A stretch of 64,000 nucleotides of DNA from Raphanus sativus (lineage: Eukaryota; Streptophyta; Magnoliopsida; Brassicales; Brassicaceae). Shown here one piece after another: positions 22,026-33,913 of this stretch (positions are counted from its first letter, which is position 1; each line of letters begins with the position of its first letter). Under the pieces are notes generated by a model, which had not been told where the DNA came from, made no database searches, and saw nothing but the letters and a program-made list of their open reading frames with translations. The stretch covers positions 27,627,288-27,691,287 of the forward strand of contig NC_079519.1 in assembly GCF_000801105.2 (NCBI RefSeq), in the 5' to 3' direction. Both the position numbers and the translations under genes were made by a program.

Positions 22026-23252
22026 ATGGATCCGCAGCTAACAGAAGTATCGCAGCAGTTGGAGAGATTCAAGGCGGCGTTTGTTAGGAAAGATTACAAT
22101 ACCTGCTCTGATCTATTGTCTCGGCTTAAGGTATACACTACTCTTCGTAACCCTACTTTGGTTCAGATCTTGGAGAGATTCGTCTTTTTTTTTTAAATAG
22201 CTAAGTTTAGATTATATCAATGTGTTGACGATCTCTTAGTGCTGCTGCCGAAGTTAAGATTGAGAATGTTCTGATGTTGTGTTATATCAGGTTCTTCTGA
22301 CGAAATTCACAAGCCTTCCTCCATTGTTTGAGAATACTCCAAATGCTGCTCACGAGCTCACTCTTGCAAGTATGTTTCTCTTTTTGGCTCTCCTTGTTAT
22401 GGATTCTTTTATCTTACTACAAAAAAATGATGATTGGTAAACTTTCTAGGGGATATCTACGAGCACGCTGTTGTTCTGAGTGTCAAAACTGAGGATCAAG
22501 ACGCTTTCGAGAGAGATTTCTTCCAGCTCAAACCCTACTATGTCGATGCCAGGAACCGTCTTCCACCGTCCCCACAGGAGAATCTTATCCTTGGTCTAAA
22601 CCTCCTGAGGCTGCTTGTGCAAAACAGAATTGCTGAATTCCACACTGAGCTCGAGTTACTCTCCTCTGCTACTCTGGAGAATCCTTGCATCAAGCATGCC
22701 GTTGAGCTTGAGCAGTCCTTCATGGAAGGTGCCTATAACCGTGTGCTCAGTGCTAGACAGACCGCACCTGATGCTACTTACGTCTATTTCATGGACCTCT
22801 TGGCAAAGACCATTAGGTATATTACATTCAATAAGTCCTTCCTTCTCTGAGTTAGTTCAGTTTAATCTAGCGTCTTATCTCATCCGTTTTCATCTTTATC
22901 AGAGATGAAATAGCTGGATGCAGCGAGAAAGCTTATGATTATGTCTCTATCAGCGATGCCAAGCAGATGTTGCTCTTCTCTTCTGATCAAGAACTCTTGA
23001 CCTATGTCAATGAGGTAATGCAACAAACATTTCATGCGTAGTTTTGTAGTCTTCTTTCTTTTTTTCCATGAACCCTTGATGCGATTCGTTTTTTTATATT
23101 CAATCTCGTAGGAGCACCCTGAGTGGGAAGTGAATGAAGGGTTTGTTGTGTTCCAGAAAGCCAAAGAAACTGCACCTTGCAAAGAGATCCCGTCTCTTCA
23201 ACTCATCAACCAGACTCTAAGCTATGCCAGAGAGCTGGAGCGTATCGTGTAA
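22026..23252 (+). CDS. RPN12A: 26S proteasome regulatory lid subunit RPN12a
   Basis: Five exons: 22026-22130, 22291-22369, 22450-22816, 22903-23014 and 23112-23252. The phases join without error to 267 residues, the same length I recall for Arabidopsis RPN12a (At1g64520). The protein starts MDPQLTEVSQQLERFKAAF and ends LSYARELERIV. It is the CSN8/PSD8/eIF3k-type PCI family. The helical repeat half (about residues 1-150) includes 'RDIYEHAVVLSVKTEDQDAF' and 'YYVDARNRLPPSPQENLILG'; the C-terminal winged-helix part includes 'FSSDQELLTYVNEEHPEWEV'. RPN12 is the last subunit to join the lid of the 19S particle, which recognises ubiquitinated substrates. In Arabidopsis it is linked to cytokinin response. 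No defects are seen. Confidence 0.97.
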
Positions 23253-24807
23253 GATGGACTTTTACTCATTACTCGTCTCTTCCATTTTGTTGTTAAAGAA
23301 AAAGATCTTCAGGTCATAAAAAGCTTCGTTATCAATGTAATGACTGATTTGGAGAGACTCAGTACTTGTCTTTGGTTAATCGGGTTTGGCAAGTGAGATC
23401 ATTCGCTCTTACATTGTTACATTATGTTCTCCTCTCTTTGAAGCTTTATTTTTGGAAAATGTTGCCCCTGAATTTGCTGTTTTTAACTAGGCTTAGACAT
23501 TGGAATATTGGTTTGCAGTGAAAACTTTTAGTTCAGTATTTTCTTGTTTGGTTGGTTCTTTTTTAAGAAAAAAAGTAGGAGAGATTTGTAGATCCTCCTG
23601 TAACATACAACAGTAGCTGGAGCTTTGTTTAGCCCAACTGAATTCTTTTCTGTGAAAAGGACAAAGGATTGCCAATTGCCAAACGCTCATCAACTTTATT
23701 TTTAGACAACTTGAATGAGTTTCTTTGTTGTTTCTGGGAACAGGCTTCTATTTTAGTTTCCTTAGAAGTGGAGTTTTAGGGATTTTACGTATTGGATAAA
23801 CGATTTGAGAAGATTTCATTTCTTTTTCAAATCTTTTTTCATTGTATCTAGCATTTGTAAATTTTATATGAAATCTGAACTTATTTGATTAGTCATTCTG
23901 TATAAGACCAACCCTAATAGAGACCAATAGGGATTTTTCAACATGAGATTGTAGAAGTATATATGCATGTATATAATATCAGTAATTAATTTTTAAATAT
24001 TGATCTAAGTTCTTTCAAATTTCAGTTTATTGAAAAATATAAAATTTGTCTATAAGATCTATTAAAAGGGTTTTAGATGATATTTTTTTGAAAAAAAAAA
24101 CAGGCCACAAATGTTTTAGATTTATTTAAATATTTATGCAAGTTTTTTTCGATCATCTAAAATTTTATTAACTTCAAAAATATAAAATTACAGCCAACAT
24201 AAAAAGATTATAAAGCTGTTGAAACAAATATTTCCCTCGAAATATATTTGGCGGAAAAGATGATTTCCTTATGGACAAAGCCTTATACTAGGGAATCAAA
24301 TGGGGAAAAAGGTTTTTCTCAACGTGTCTCGTCGTATCAGAAACATTTCTGAACTTTATAATAACGTATATTTCATATTAAAAATTAATAAAAATTTAAA
24401 AAGATTATATAAATTTTAGGGAAATTGGAGTCCATATACATAAGAAAAGGAAAAAAAAACTTATAGCCATAGCACTACTTTGGCTATGATATGTTATATA
24501 TTGTTGTGTAAAGTGCCAAAAATATCCTTTTCTGCGCGTGTAAACACCAACGAGTGTTTCATCTCTTTATTCTGAAAATGAAAATTTTGTTTCTACTTTA
24601 CAATATCTTACGTACGGCAAAAAGAGGGATTGTAAAAAGGTGTGTGGAAATCTGAGTTTGGGAACGGAGAAGTTAAATCAAGTATAAATAGTTCGGCTGT
24701 GCGGCATAAGTAGGATATCGTTTTTTAACTTGGAAACTGGAAATTTTTTTCACTTACAAACGTCGTCCATGCAAAACAGAAAATCTAGGTGAAAAGAACG
24801 ACAAATT
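23253..24807. other. Downstream of RPN12a, AT-rich, no gene seen
   Basis: The first ~200-600 bases include the RPN12a 3' UTR. The remainder is AT-rich intergenic DNA. Short open frames (for example at 23493-23693 on the minus strand) show no domain and no splice pattern. Confidence 0.5.
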
Positions 24808-26030
24808 GAATTGGGGAAGAAGATGAACAGTATCAAAGCGGTATGTTCCATACTATTTTAAATTACAGTATAGTATGATACATTTTTTTCTCTTATTTTG
24901 CAATTTGTATCTCCTTCTTTGCCTCCTGATTCTCCTTATTCACTACTTGATCAGTTACATTGTTTTGTTCTCCAACACCGTCGCCACTCATCATCTCTCT
25001 CTAAGAAAATTTTAAAGAATTTCATATATACAAAATTTGTGGGTGTGTCGAGTATTCCATACCATAATATATATATAGCATAGTCACGTAATGGATAAGT
25101 GTTTGGGTTTAGGGTTTAGGGTTTAGGATTAAGGTTTGGGTTTAGGGTATATGGTTTGGATTTAGGGTATATGGTTTGGGTTTAGGGGTCAGAGTTTGAG
25201 TTTAGGGTTTATGGTTTACGGTTTGGGTTTAGGATATATGGTTTGGGTTTAGGGTTTAGGGTTTGGGATTAGATTATATGGTTTGGGTTTAGGGTTTAGG
25301 GTTTGGGTTTAGGTTATATGGTTTGGGTTTAGGGTTTAGGGTTGGATTGAATTGGGGAAGAAGATGAACAATATCATGCGTCATATGTTTCATACTATGT
25401 TAAATTACAGTATAGTATGATACATTTCTTTTTCTCTTTTTCTCTTCTTTTATAATTTGTATCTTCTTCTGTGCTTCCTGATTCTTCTTAGTCAATACTT
25501 GATCAGTTACACTGTTTTATTCTCCAATACCGTTGCCACTCATCATCTTTCTTTCTAAGAAAATTTTAAAGAATTTCATATATACAAAGTTTGTGAGTGA
25601 GTCGAGTATTCCATACCATAATATGTATAGCATAGTCACGTAATGGATAAGGGTTTGGGTTTAGGATTTAGGGTTTAGGATTAGGGTTTAGGTTTAGGGT
25701 ATATGGTTTGGGTATATAGTTCGGGTTTAGGGTTTGGGTTTAGGATTTAAGGTTTAGGATTAGGGTTTGGGTTTAGGGTATATAGTTTGAGTTTAGGGTT
25801 CAGAGTTTGGGTTTAGAGTATATAGTTTGAGTTTAGGGTTCAGAGTTTGGGTTTAGGGTTTATGGTTTAGGATTTGGGTTTAGAGTTTTGGGTATATGGT
25901 TTGGGTTTAGGGCTAGGGTTTAGAGTATATAGTTTGAGTTTAGGGTTCAGAATTTAGGTTTAGGTTTGGTTTTAGAGTTTTGGGTATATGGTTTGAGTTT
26001 AGGATTTAGGATATATGGTTTGGGTAAATG
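24808..26030 (+). repeat. Two tandem units carrying degenerate TTTAGGG telomere-like tracts
   Basis: A unit beginning 'gaattggggaagaagatgaa' starts at 24808 and again at 25349, 541 bp later. Each holds 'tactat.ttaaattacagta' fold-back sequence, a TC-rich stretch, and then a tract of variants of GGTTTAGGGTTTAGGGTTTA, at about 25107-25345 and 25651-26025. The array mixes canonical TTTAGGG with 'gggtatatggtttggg' variants, so it is an interstitial, decayed telomere-like satellite rather than a telomere. Confidence 0.85.
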
Positions 26031-26435
26031 ATATCTTCTTGCAAGTGAATGTTTAATTTTGTTGCAGCTTTTTCCATACTATTATGCATATAGTATAGTC
26101 GAATTTCGCTTGTGGATATCCATTATTTTGTTAAACTATAATGAATATTGTATAGTACGCTTTTTATTTGTTTTTCCTTTTCCACGTCCACGCGCTCTCT
26201 AAAGGATAGTAGTGGCATTTTTTGAGAAACTTGTCACATCAATGAGTCTATACTGTAGAATTGACATATTCTTTAGTTTAGTGCCTCTTATGTATATCTC
26301 ACAAATTCTCCCTAAATTTTATGTGTCATATTTTTTCTTTTTCAAATTTTATGGTAGTACATATTCCATTATGAACATAAAAGTTCAAAAATACTACAAT
26401 TTTTTTAAGAAGTATGCTTATATATTAACCATATA

Positions 26436-27150
26436 CTAGGTAGGACCTGCGCCTTGCGCAGGGTGAGATTGGTTTCTAAAATTTTAATTTAATTTTAACA
26501 TATGTTCTAAATTTGTAAACATAGTTTATGGATCGGTTATGTAATAACATTCTCAACATATTTTTGTTCATAATTATTAACTACAGATGATAGACATTTA
26601 TTTTTAACTACGGATGATAGACATATATTTTTAATTTTCATCTATCTCTTCGTTCGAAAGGTACGTAGCGACCTTTTGTATACATTACACTACTTGAGTG
26701 ATTTTTGTTCGTTAATGAAATAATAAACCAAACTTTCATTCCGGTTTGGTCTTTTGACCAGTGTTTTTGTTCTATTTAATTTTGGTTTGTGTAGATCTAT
26801 CTAAGGGAGCTTTGAACAAATCAGTAACAAAAAATCAAATACAAATCCCAAGACAATCTGAAGCACTGACCGGAATCAATCAAATATTTGATAGGTAACA
26901 TTAGGTTACGTGTATTTTTGTATTGAAAATAGTTAAACTATAGATAGACTACCATCGAAAATAGTTACATGATACGATTCTATAGGTTCTATAGTATAAA
27001 GAGAGGAACATTATGCATAACTGAGATCATGATATTGAGGTTTAGGTTAATTGGCAAATATGATTAAATAATATGATTTTGTGGTTCTATGGTATATCAT
27101 TTATTAGGTTCGTGAATGTAAAATATTATACCATAAAAGGATAACCAAAT
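26436..27150 (-). mobile_element. Minus-strand Helitron 3' end; 5' extent unknown
   Basis: Read on the minus strand, a hairpin (CCTGCGCAAGGCGCAGG, plus-strand 26446-26463 region) is followed by TCCTAC and CTAG, with the host T at 26435. This is the Helitron terminus pattern: a GC-rich hairpin about 6-12 bases before CTRR, inserted at an A/T dinucleotide. The far (TC) end was not identified; 27150 is only where the next element begins. There is no RepHel coding sequence. Confidence 0.6.
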
Positions 27151-27151
27151 A

Positions 27152-27230
27152 TCTATATTATTAAAACTGAATTACATTTCAGTTTTGTTTAGAAACATAG
27201 ATAGTAATATTAAAAGAAATTAATTATGTT
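27152..27230 (+). mobile_element. Helitron-type 5' terminus
   Basis: TCTATATTATTAAAACTGAA at 27152, preceded by A, is the familiar 5' end of Arabidopsis and Brassica non-autonomous Helitrons (ATREP type). It is immediately followed by its own partial inverse (attacatttcagttttg). The matching 3' end is not certain. The plus-strand terminus at 42209-42240 is a candidate, with many later insertions and a probable assembly duplication between. Confidence 0.5.
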
Positions 27231-27764
27231 TGAAAATAGGTATAGCATTCGGTCATTTTTTTGCTTCCTTCGCTAATGTCATTTTTCGTAATTTCAGTAT
27301 CACACGGCTTTAACCAAAATCGAAATCAATAAAATATACATTATCAGTTAACTTACCATGTTTATCTGCTAACCAACTGGTTTGTTTAACTAAACAATTA
27401 AAAAAAAACATCGTGTACAGAAAGTCATTTTAGATATGGAAACAACTAAAATTTGACTTAAGCGTATATCTCGAAAAAAATATTATTAAATTTGAATCAA
27501 AAGTGGATAAATATCCAAACAAATTTATCATTCTGGTATCTAAATAACCAGAACCAAACAGGATCCGATCGAAATATTTCGGATATTCGAATGTATTTGA
27601 ATCATATATACTTGAATATGTTATCTATTTTTATAGTTAATATCCAAGATATAAGCTATCTTAAAGTTGACTAAAATATTTGAAATATAAAAAAACACCA
27701 AAAATACTTAAAATATATATTTCTTCTCCATCCAAATATTCAAGTTAAACATATTTTTAATTTA

Positions 27765-27923
27765 GGTAAATCATAAACACTAAATACTATACCCTAAACC
27801 CTTGGAAAAATCTAAACCCTTGGATAAAAATCCAAACACTAAACCTAAATTCTTGGATATATCCTAAACCCTTGGGTAAATCCTAAACACTAAACTATAA
27901 ATTTTTGGGTATATCCAAATTAC

Positions 27924-27965
<42 letters not shown>

Positions 27966-28453
27966 CCTCAATCGTAAACATTTTTTTGAAAAATATAAAA
28001 ATGTAAACATTCTTTTAATTCACTGATTATCTTTTAACTACCACAATTTTGATTTATATAGGAATGTTTTCTAGTTTAATATTTTATCATGAATTTTTCT
28101 TGAGTGAATTACAACTAATTATAGTTTGCCAATTAATGAACAGCTTATTTTAAAGATAATAAATAAAATAATAATAATTTGTGTTAAGTTTTTAAAATAA
28201 ATGAAAATTATTAGTAGCTGCCAAAAGATGATTTTTTATAACAATTTTAAAACCGTCACAAAAGAGTAAATCATAAACACTAAACACTATATCCTAAACC
28301 CTTGGACAAAGCTTAACCCCGTGGGTAATAATCCAAACACTAAACCCTAAATTCTTGGATATGCCCTAAACCCTTGGATAAATCCTAAACACTTGGATAA
28401 ATCCTAAACACAACACTAAACTGTAAATCCTTGGGTATACTCAAAACACTAAA

Positions 28454-28548
<95 letters not shown>

Positions 28549-29002
28549 TCGTAAACCTTTTTTGAAAAATATAAAAATGTAAACATTCTTTTAATTCACC
28601 GATTATCTTTTGACTACGACAATTTTGATTTATATGAGAATGTTTTCTAGTTTAATATTTTATCATGAATTTTTCTTGGGTGAATTACCAACTAATCATA
28701 GTTTGCCAATTTAATGTACAATTTTTCTAAAAGATAATAAATAAAATAATAATAATTTGTGTTAAGTTTTTAAAATAAATGAAAAATATTAGTAGCTGTC
28801 AAAAGATGAATTTTTTAACAATTTTAAAACCGTCACAAAAGAGTAAATCATAAACACTAAACACTATACCCTAAATATTTGGACAAAGCTTAAACCCTTG
28901 GGTAAAAATCCAAACACTAAACCCTAAATTCTTGGATATACCCTAAATCCTTGGGTAAATTCTAAACACTAAACTGTAAATCTTTGGGTATACCCAAAAC
29001 AC

Positions 29003-29064
<62 letters not shown>

Positions 29065-29105
29065 ATATCTAATTTCTCTCCCACTCTCCCTCCCCCCCCT
29101 CCCCC
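27765..29105 (+). repeat. Tandem units with CCCTAAA-like tracts and (CT)n, left copy
   Basis: Units start near 27765, 28264 and 28842 with 'gtaaatcataaacactaaa'. Each has degenerate CCCTAAACCCTTGG-type telomere-like words, then a (CT)n microsatellite (27928-27962, 28455-28542, 29006-29063). The first two continue with 'cgtaaac.ttttttgaaaaat' and 'gtagctg.caaaagatga'. Unit length varies (about 500 and 580 bp), partly through the CT tract. The telomere-like words run opposite in strand to those at 24.8-26.0 kb. Confidence 0.85.
27928..27962. repeat. (CT)n microsatellite, first of three in the left block
   Basis: Uninterrupted CT dinucleotides following 'tactaaat'. The right contig after the N gap begins inside the equivalent tract. 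Companion tracts: 28455-28542 and 29006-29063. Confidence 0.95.
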
Positions 29106-32100
29106 CCAAGTCAAAAATGTTGACATATTTTAGAAAAAAAACAAATTTAGAGAAAAATATATAAATATGATGCTTTAAAAATGCCACAAAATCATCAGAG
29201 AAATATTTTTTCCTTTATCGTGTATATACTCAAAACTATGCTCAATTAGTTTAAGAGATCTGAAAACTAAATTTGTTTTTCAATGTCTCTCTCGCATGAG
29301 GATGGTAGCATCATGTTTGCAGTTTTTTTATAAGAGTCCATTGAGCCTCGGATCATAGACATCTTTTCATAATTATAACACTATTTTCTCTTATCAAATT
29401 TTAAGCTTTGAATTTTCTTATATAAAGATCACTTTCTCCGTCACCCATATCAAAATCTGAGATCATTCAAGGAGCTGTAAAAATTAATTTTGTATAAAAA
29501 ATATGATATTAAATTAAAATTAATTTTCACTCTGAGCCTCATTTATTTCTACTAAGAGTTCATCGAGCCTAGGATCATCAATGTCTCTTAACAATGATAT
29601 CACTATTTTCTATGATCAAATTTAAAACTTTAAATTTTAATATATAAAGATCAGTTTTCTATGTTGATCCAGTTTTAAATTCTAAAATAATTCAAAGAGC
29701 TATAAACATTTATTTTCTCTAGAAAATTTGAAGTTAAATTAAAATTAATTTCCACACTCAGCCTCATCTTTTTTTACTAAACGTTTGAAGGGCCATAGAT
29801 ACAAAGTGAATGTTCTCATATTAATGACGCCAAGATAATATTCATATAATAAATATTGATATCTTTTAAGGAAAGATTTTATATTTTTATTGTCATAAAT
29901 TGATATACATATGAGATGATTTTAACTTGCGCAAGTAATTAATATTAGGAAGGTAAGTTAATAAAAACAAACTACCTAATATGTTCTCATATTAACTTGT
30001 GCAATAAGCAATGTAATTAATATGATATTAAGAGTGTATGGTTTACCGTATTTGTAATAAGGAAACTTATCACGTTTCTTTGATTCAGACAATTAATTAA
30101 TATTCATGAGCAAGTAATACATAATAAGGTAATTATTATATTTGTATTCTCATAAAAACTTTGATACCGTATTTGTAATAATAAACTAATTAATACATTT
30201 GTTAATTTTCTTTTTATACTAAGTCGATGATTAAAAAAAAATCAACTAATAAGATTAAGAGAATTATGCTTAAAATATAAAATATAATAATTTCTAAAAG
30301 TAATAACACATATATGATATTACATTTTCATTGGAAAATGATTGGTATTTTTATAATTATATATTTGATTGTTTTGCCTTCATTTGACTCATTTTATACT
30401 ATATATATATATATATATATATGTATAGTGAATGAGTGAATTTAATTAATATTATCAAGTTCTTATTAATAATATAAACATAATAAAAATGTTTTTGGGA
30501 GAAAGTTATAATATTACACATATTATGCCATTAATACATTTAACAAATGGTCGACATTTAGTAATAGTCTTGCGCAAGTTATGATTAATGAGATTAGAAA
30601 TTAATTTAAATGTCGACATTTATTAAGATTCTTGTGCAAGTTATGATTAATGAGATTAACAATTAATGTAACTTTCTGATTAGTAGCTTTATTAGAAAAA
30701 TAAATCAAAAAAGAAATTACAAAAATCAGTCAATAGAATCGCTTGGTTGATGAGGTTATTACATTCATGAAGTTGATTGATGAGGTTATTACAAAAAATA
30801 ACAAAAATATCAACCATAGAACCAATAAATCAAAAATAAACTACAAAAAATCAACAAAAAGAAATTACATTCATGAGGTTCCAACAATGAATTGTGACGA
30901 AACGTCAATGATGGTGTTTATTGTAATTCTGCATATAAGAAAACAAAGAAAAAATATATCATAAAATACATATAGATTCAACCCAAAACTTAGACTCAAA
31001 TCCAAGGCTCCAGCTCTGCAAAATCAGTTTCACCAAATTTAGTGACATTGATTATAACAAAAAGATTTGAAGATGTATACAATCCCGAAACAAAAACAAA
31101 ATGTATAGTTGATAGAACAAACCCGATGAGATGCATCATGAATGGATGGAGGAAGTTTTGTGGTCTTTTTGGTGACAAAAAAAAACCTTTCGTCTCAAAG
31201 ATTGATAGAGAGACAATGTGGAGAGCAAGAGAACAAAATATTTGGAGAAGAAAAGTCTCGAATAAATTACCAGTAATGATGTTCGTCTGTGAGCTAAGTA
31301 TTGATTATCATCCCTTGGATCATAAACCTGCTCAGGATCACAAAATATAATTTAAATTAGAACGATCAAACATAAAAAAAGCTTAAACAATAGATGCGTG
31401 AGACTAAAGAATGGTTGTGTTGCTTGAACTCGACATTGAACTCATATATATAAAGTGATGGTGAAAAGCATTAATGACGCCAAGAATATTACTTGCTAGA
31501 TTTGTGAAAGTAATTGGTTATACTAAGGTATGTAAATTAAATTACGTTTGATTAAAGAAACATATTAAATTTGTAGTGTTAAAAACGATTATGCATATAT
31601 ATGATGCGAGACTTGCGCAAGTAATCAGTATAAATAAGGTATGTTAATAATAATAAGTTTCCTAATAAATATAAAACGTATTATGCCATTAAGACATTTA
31701 ATGATTAGTCGACATTTATTAAAATTGTTCTGCAAGTTATGATTAATGATCGACATTTATTAAGATTCTAGCGCAAGAAAATTAGTGCGATTAACAATTA
31801 ATGTGACTTTCCAATTAGTAGCTCGATTACAAAAATAAATCAAAAAGAAAAATACAAAAATTCGACCAATAGAATCGCTAGATTTTTCGTGAGAAGCTCT
31901 GTATGAGCGCCATGTGTCAAATGTACTTCTCTTTTAATATATAGGAGGATAAAATGGCTTCTGATACATCTTGCATTGAAAAAAAAAAATATTAGATTTT
32001 ACATATACTACATAATTGCGTAATACATTATAAAATGATAACCATTTCTGTGGAGGATTTGGCATAAATTACGGTTATATTAAATAACATACTAAATTAG

Positions 32101-32708
32101 TTTAAAATTTACAATTTTTGTTCTATTATTTACGGTTATAATAAAATGGCTTCTGATACATTATAGGGCCTGATACATATAAAAAAATGTTTAGTTTACT
32201 TTTAATAAAATGGCTTCTAATACATCTTGCATTGAAAAAAAAAACAAATATTAGATTTTACATTATATTACATAATTGCGTAATAAATTATATGGCAATG
32301 ATCTATGGTAACCTTATATATGACATATATTTTGATAGAAAAGGAAATCATGGAATGAGTTAATGGAAATATAATTAAGAGAAATAGTAATGATCTTTGA
32401 CTTTCCTTAAACATGAAATGATGAAATCGGACATATCTTTGACTTTCCTTTTTACACGAAATCGTCCAATTATTCATTTTGAACTATAATGTATATGAGA
32501 AATTCGAGTGGTACCACAATGGCATTTCTTTGTAATTTCTCTAGTGAATCAAGGGATTTTATATATGGGCTGAGAGTAAATATGGTGCTGACACGTCAGC
32601 ATGGCACTCATGTAAATAACTTACGCATTAAGGTACTCTTTAAAAAATGCTTCTTGATTAATAAGAAGGGATTTGAATTTAGAAAATGGTGTCATTTTGA
32701 TTATATTT
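27954..32708 (+). repeat. Left copy of ~4.75 kb duplicated block
   Basis: From the (CT)n tract near 27954 to the last base before the N gap, this block is repeated in the same order and orientation at 32809-37571. Differences are mostly one-base changes in homopolymer length, dinucleotide-repeat length differences, and a few small garbled spots close to the gap (for example near 32163). It has CT tracts and AT-rich intergenic DNA with 'gcgcaagttatgattaatg' words. I found no supported gene. Confidence 0.9.
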
Positions 32709-32808
32709 NNNNNNNNNNNNNNNNNNNNNNNNNNNNNNNNNNNNNNNNNNNNNNNNNNNNNNNNNNNNNNNNNNNNNNNNNNNNNNNNNNNNNNNNNNNN
32801 NNNNNNNN
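32709..32808. other. Assembly gap of exactly 100 N
   Basis: One hundred consecutive N, the conventional placeholder for a gap of unknown size. Open frames spanning it are artefacts. Confidence 0.99.
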
Positions 32809-33307
32809 TCTCTCTCCCCCTCAATCGTAAACATTTTTTTTTGAAAATATAAAAATGTAAACATTCTTTTAATTCACTGATTATCTTTTAACTACCACAA
32901 TTTTGATTTATATAGGAATGTTTTCTAGTTTAATATTTATTCATGAATTTTTCTTGAGTGAATTACCAACTAATTATAGTTTGCCAATTAATGAACAGCT
33001 TATTTTTAAAGATAATAAATAAAATATATAATAATGTTGTTAAGTTTTTAAATAAATGAAATTATTAGTAGCTGCCAAAAGATGATTTTTTATAACAATT
33101 TTAAAACCGTCACAAAAGAGTAAATCATAAACACTAAACACTATATCCTAAACCCTTGGACAAAGCTTAACCCCGTGGGTAATAATCCAAACACTAAACC
33201 CTAAATTCTTGGATATGCCCTAAACCCTTGGATAAATCCTAAACACTTGGATAAATCCTAAACACAACACTAAACTGTAAATCCTTGGGTATACTCAAAA
33301 CACTAAA

Positions 33308-33406
<99 letters not shown>

Positions 33407-33855
33407 TCGTAAACCTTTTTTGAAAAATATAAAATGTAAACATTCTTTTAATTCACCGATTATCTTTTGACTACGACAATTTTGATTTATATGAGAATGT
33501 TTTCTAGTTTAATATTTTATCATGAATTTTTCTTGGGTGAATTACCAACTAATCATAGTTTGCCAATTAATGTACAATTTTTCTAAAAGATAATAAATAA
33601 AATAATAATAATTTGTGTTAAGTTTTTAAATAAATGAAAATATTAGTAGCTGTCAAAAGATGAATTTTTTAACAATTTTAAAACCGTCACAAAAGAGTAA
33701 ATCATAAACACTAAACACTATACCCTAAATATTTGGACAAAGCTTAAACCCTTGGGTAAAAATCCAAACACTAAACCCTAAATTCTTGGATATACCCTAA
33801 ATCCTTGGGTAAATTCTAAACACTAAACTGTAAATCTTTGGTATACCCAAAACAC

Positions 33856-33913
<58 letters not shown>

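Noticed and set aside
25107..26025. True chromosome end
   Set aside because: The TTTAGGG-like tracts are degenerate, embedded in a 541 bp tandem unit, and followed by more than 35 kb of ordinary sequence with genes.
27765..29105. CRISPR-like array
   Set aside because: Repeat units are about 500-580 bp with microsatellites, not short repeats with unique spacers, and the genome is a plant nucleus.
31042..31350. 102-residue plus-strand open frame in the left duplicated block
   Set aside because: The equivalent frame in the right block (35992-36201) is broken by homopolymer-length differences, there is no domain, and the composition is ordinary for AT-rich intergenic DNA.
32489..32864. Open frames spanning the N gap
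   Set aside because: They contain undetermined residues across the 100 N and join unrelated contig ends.
33285..33470. Leu-Ser repeat protein frame
   Set aside because: It is a direct translation of the (CT)n microsatellite.
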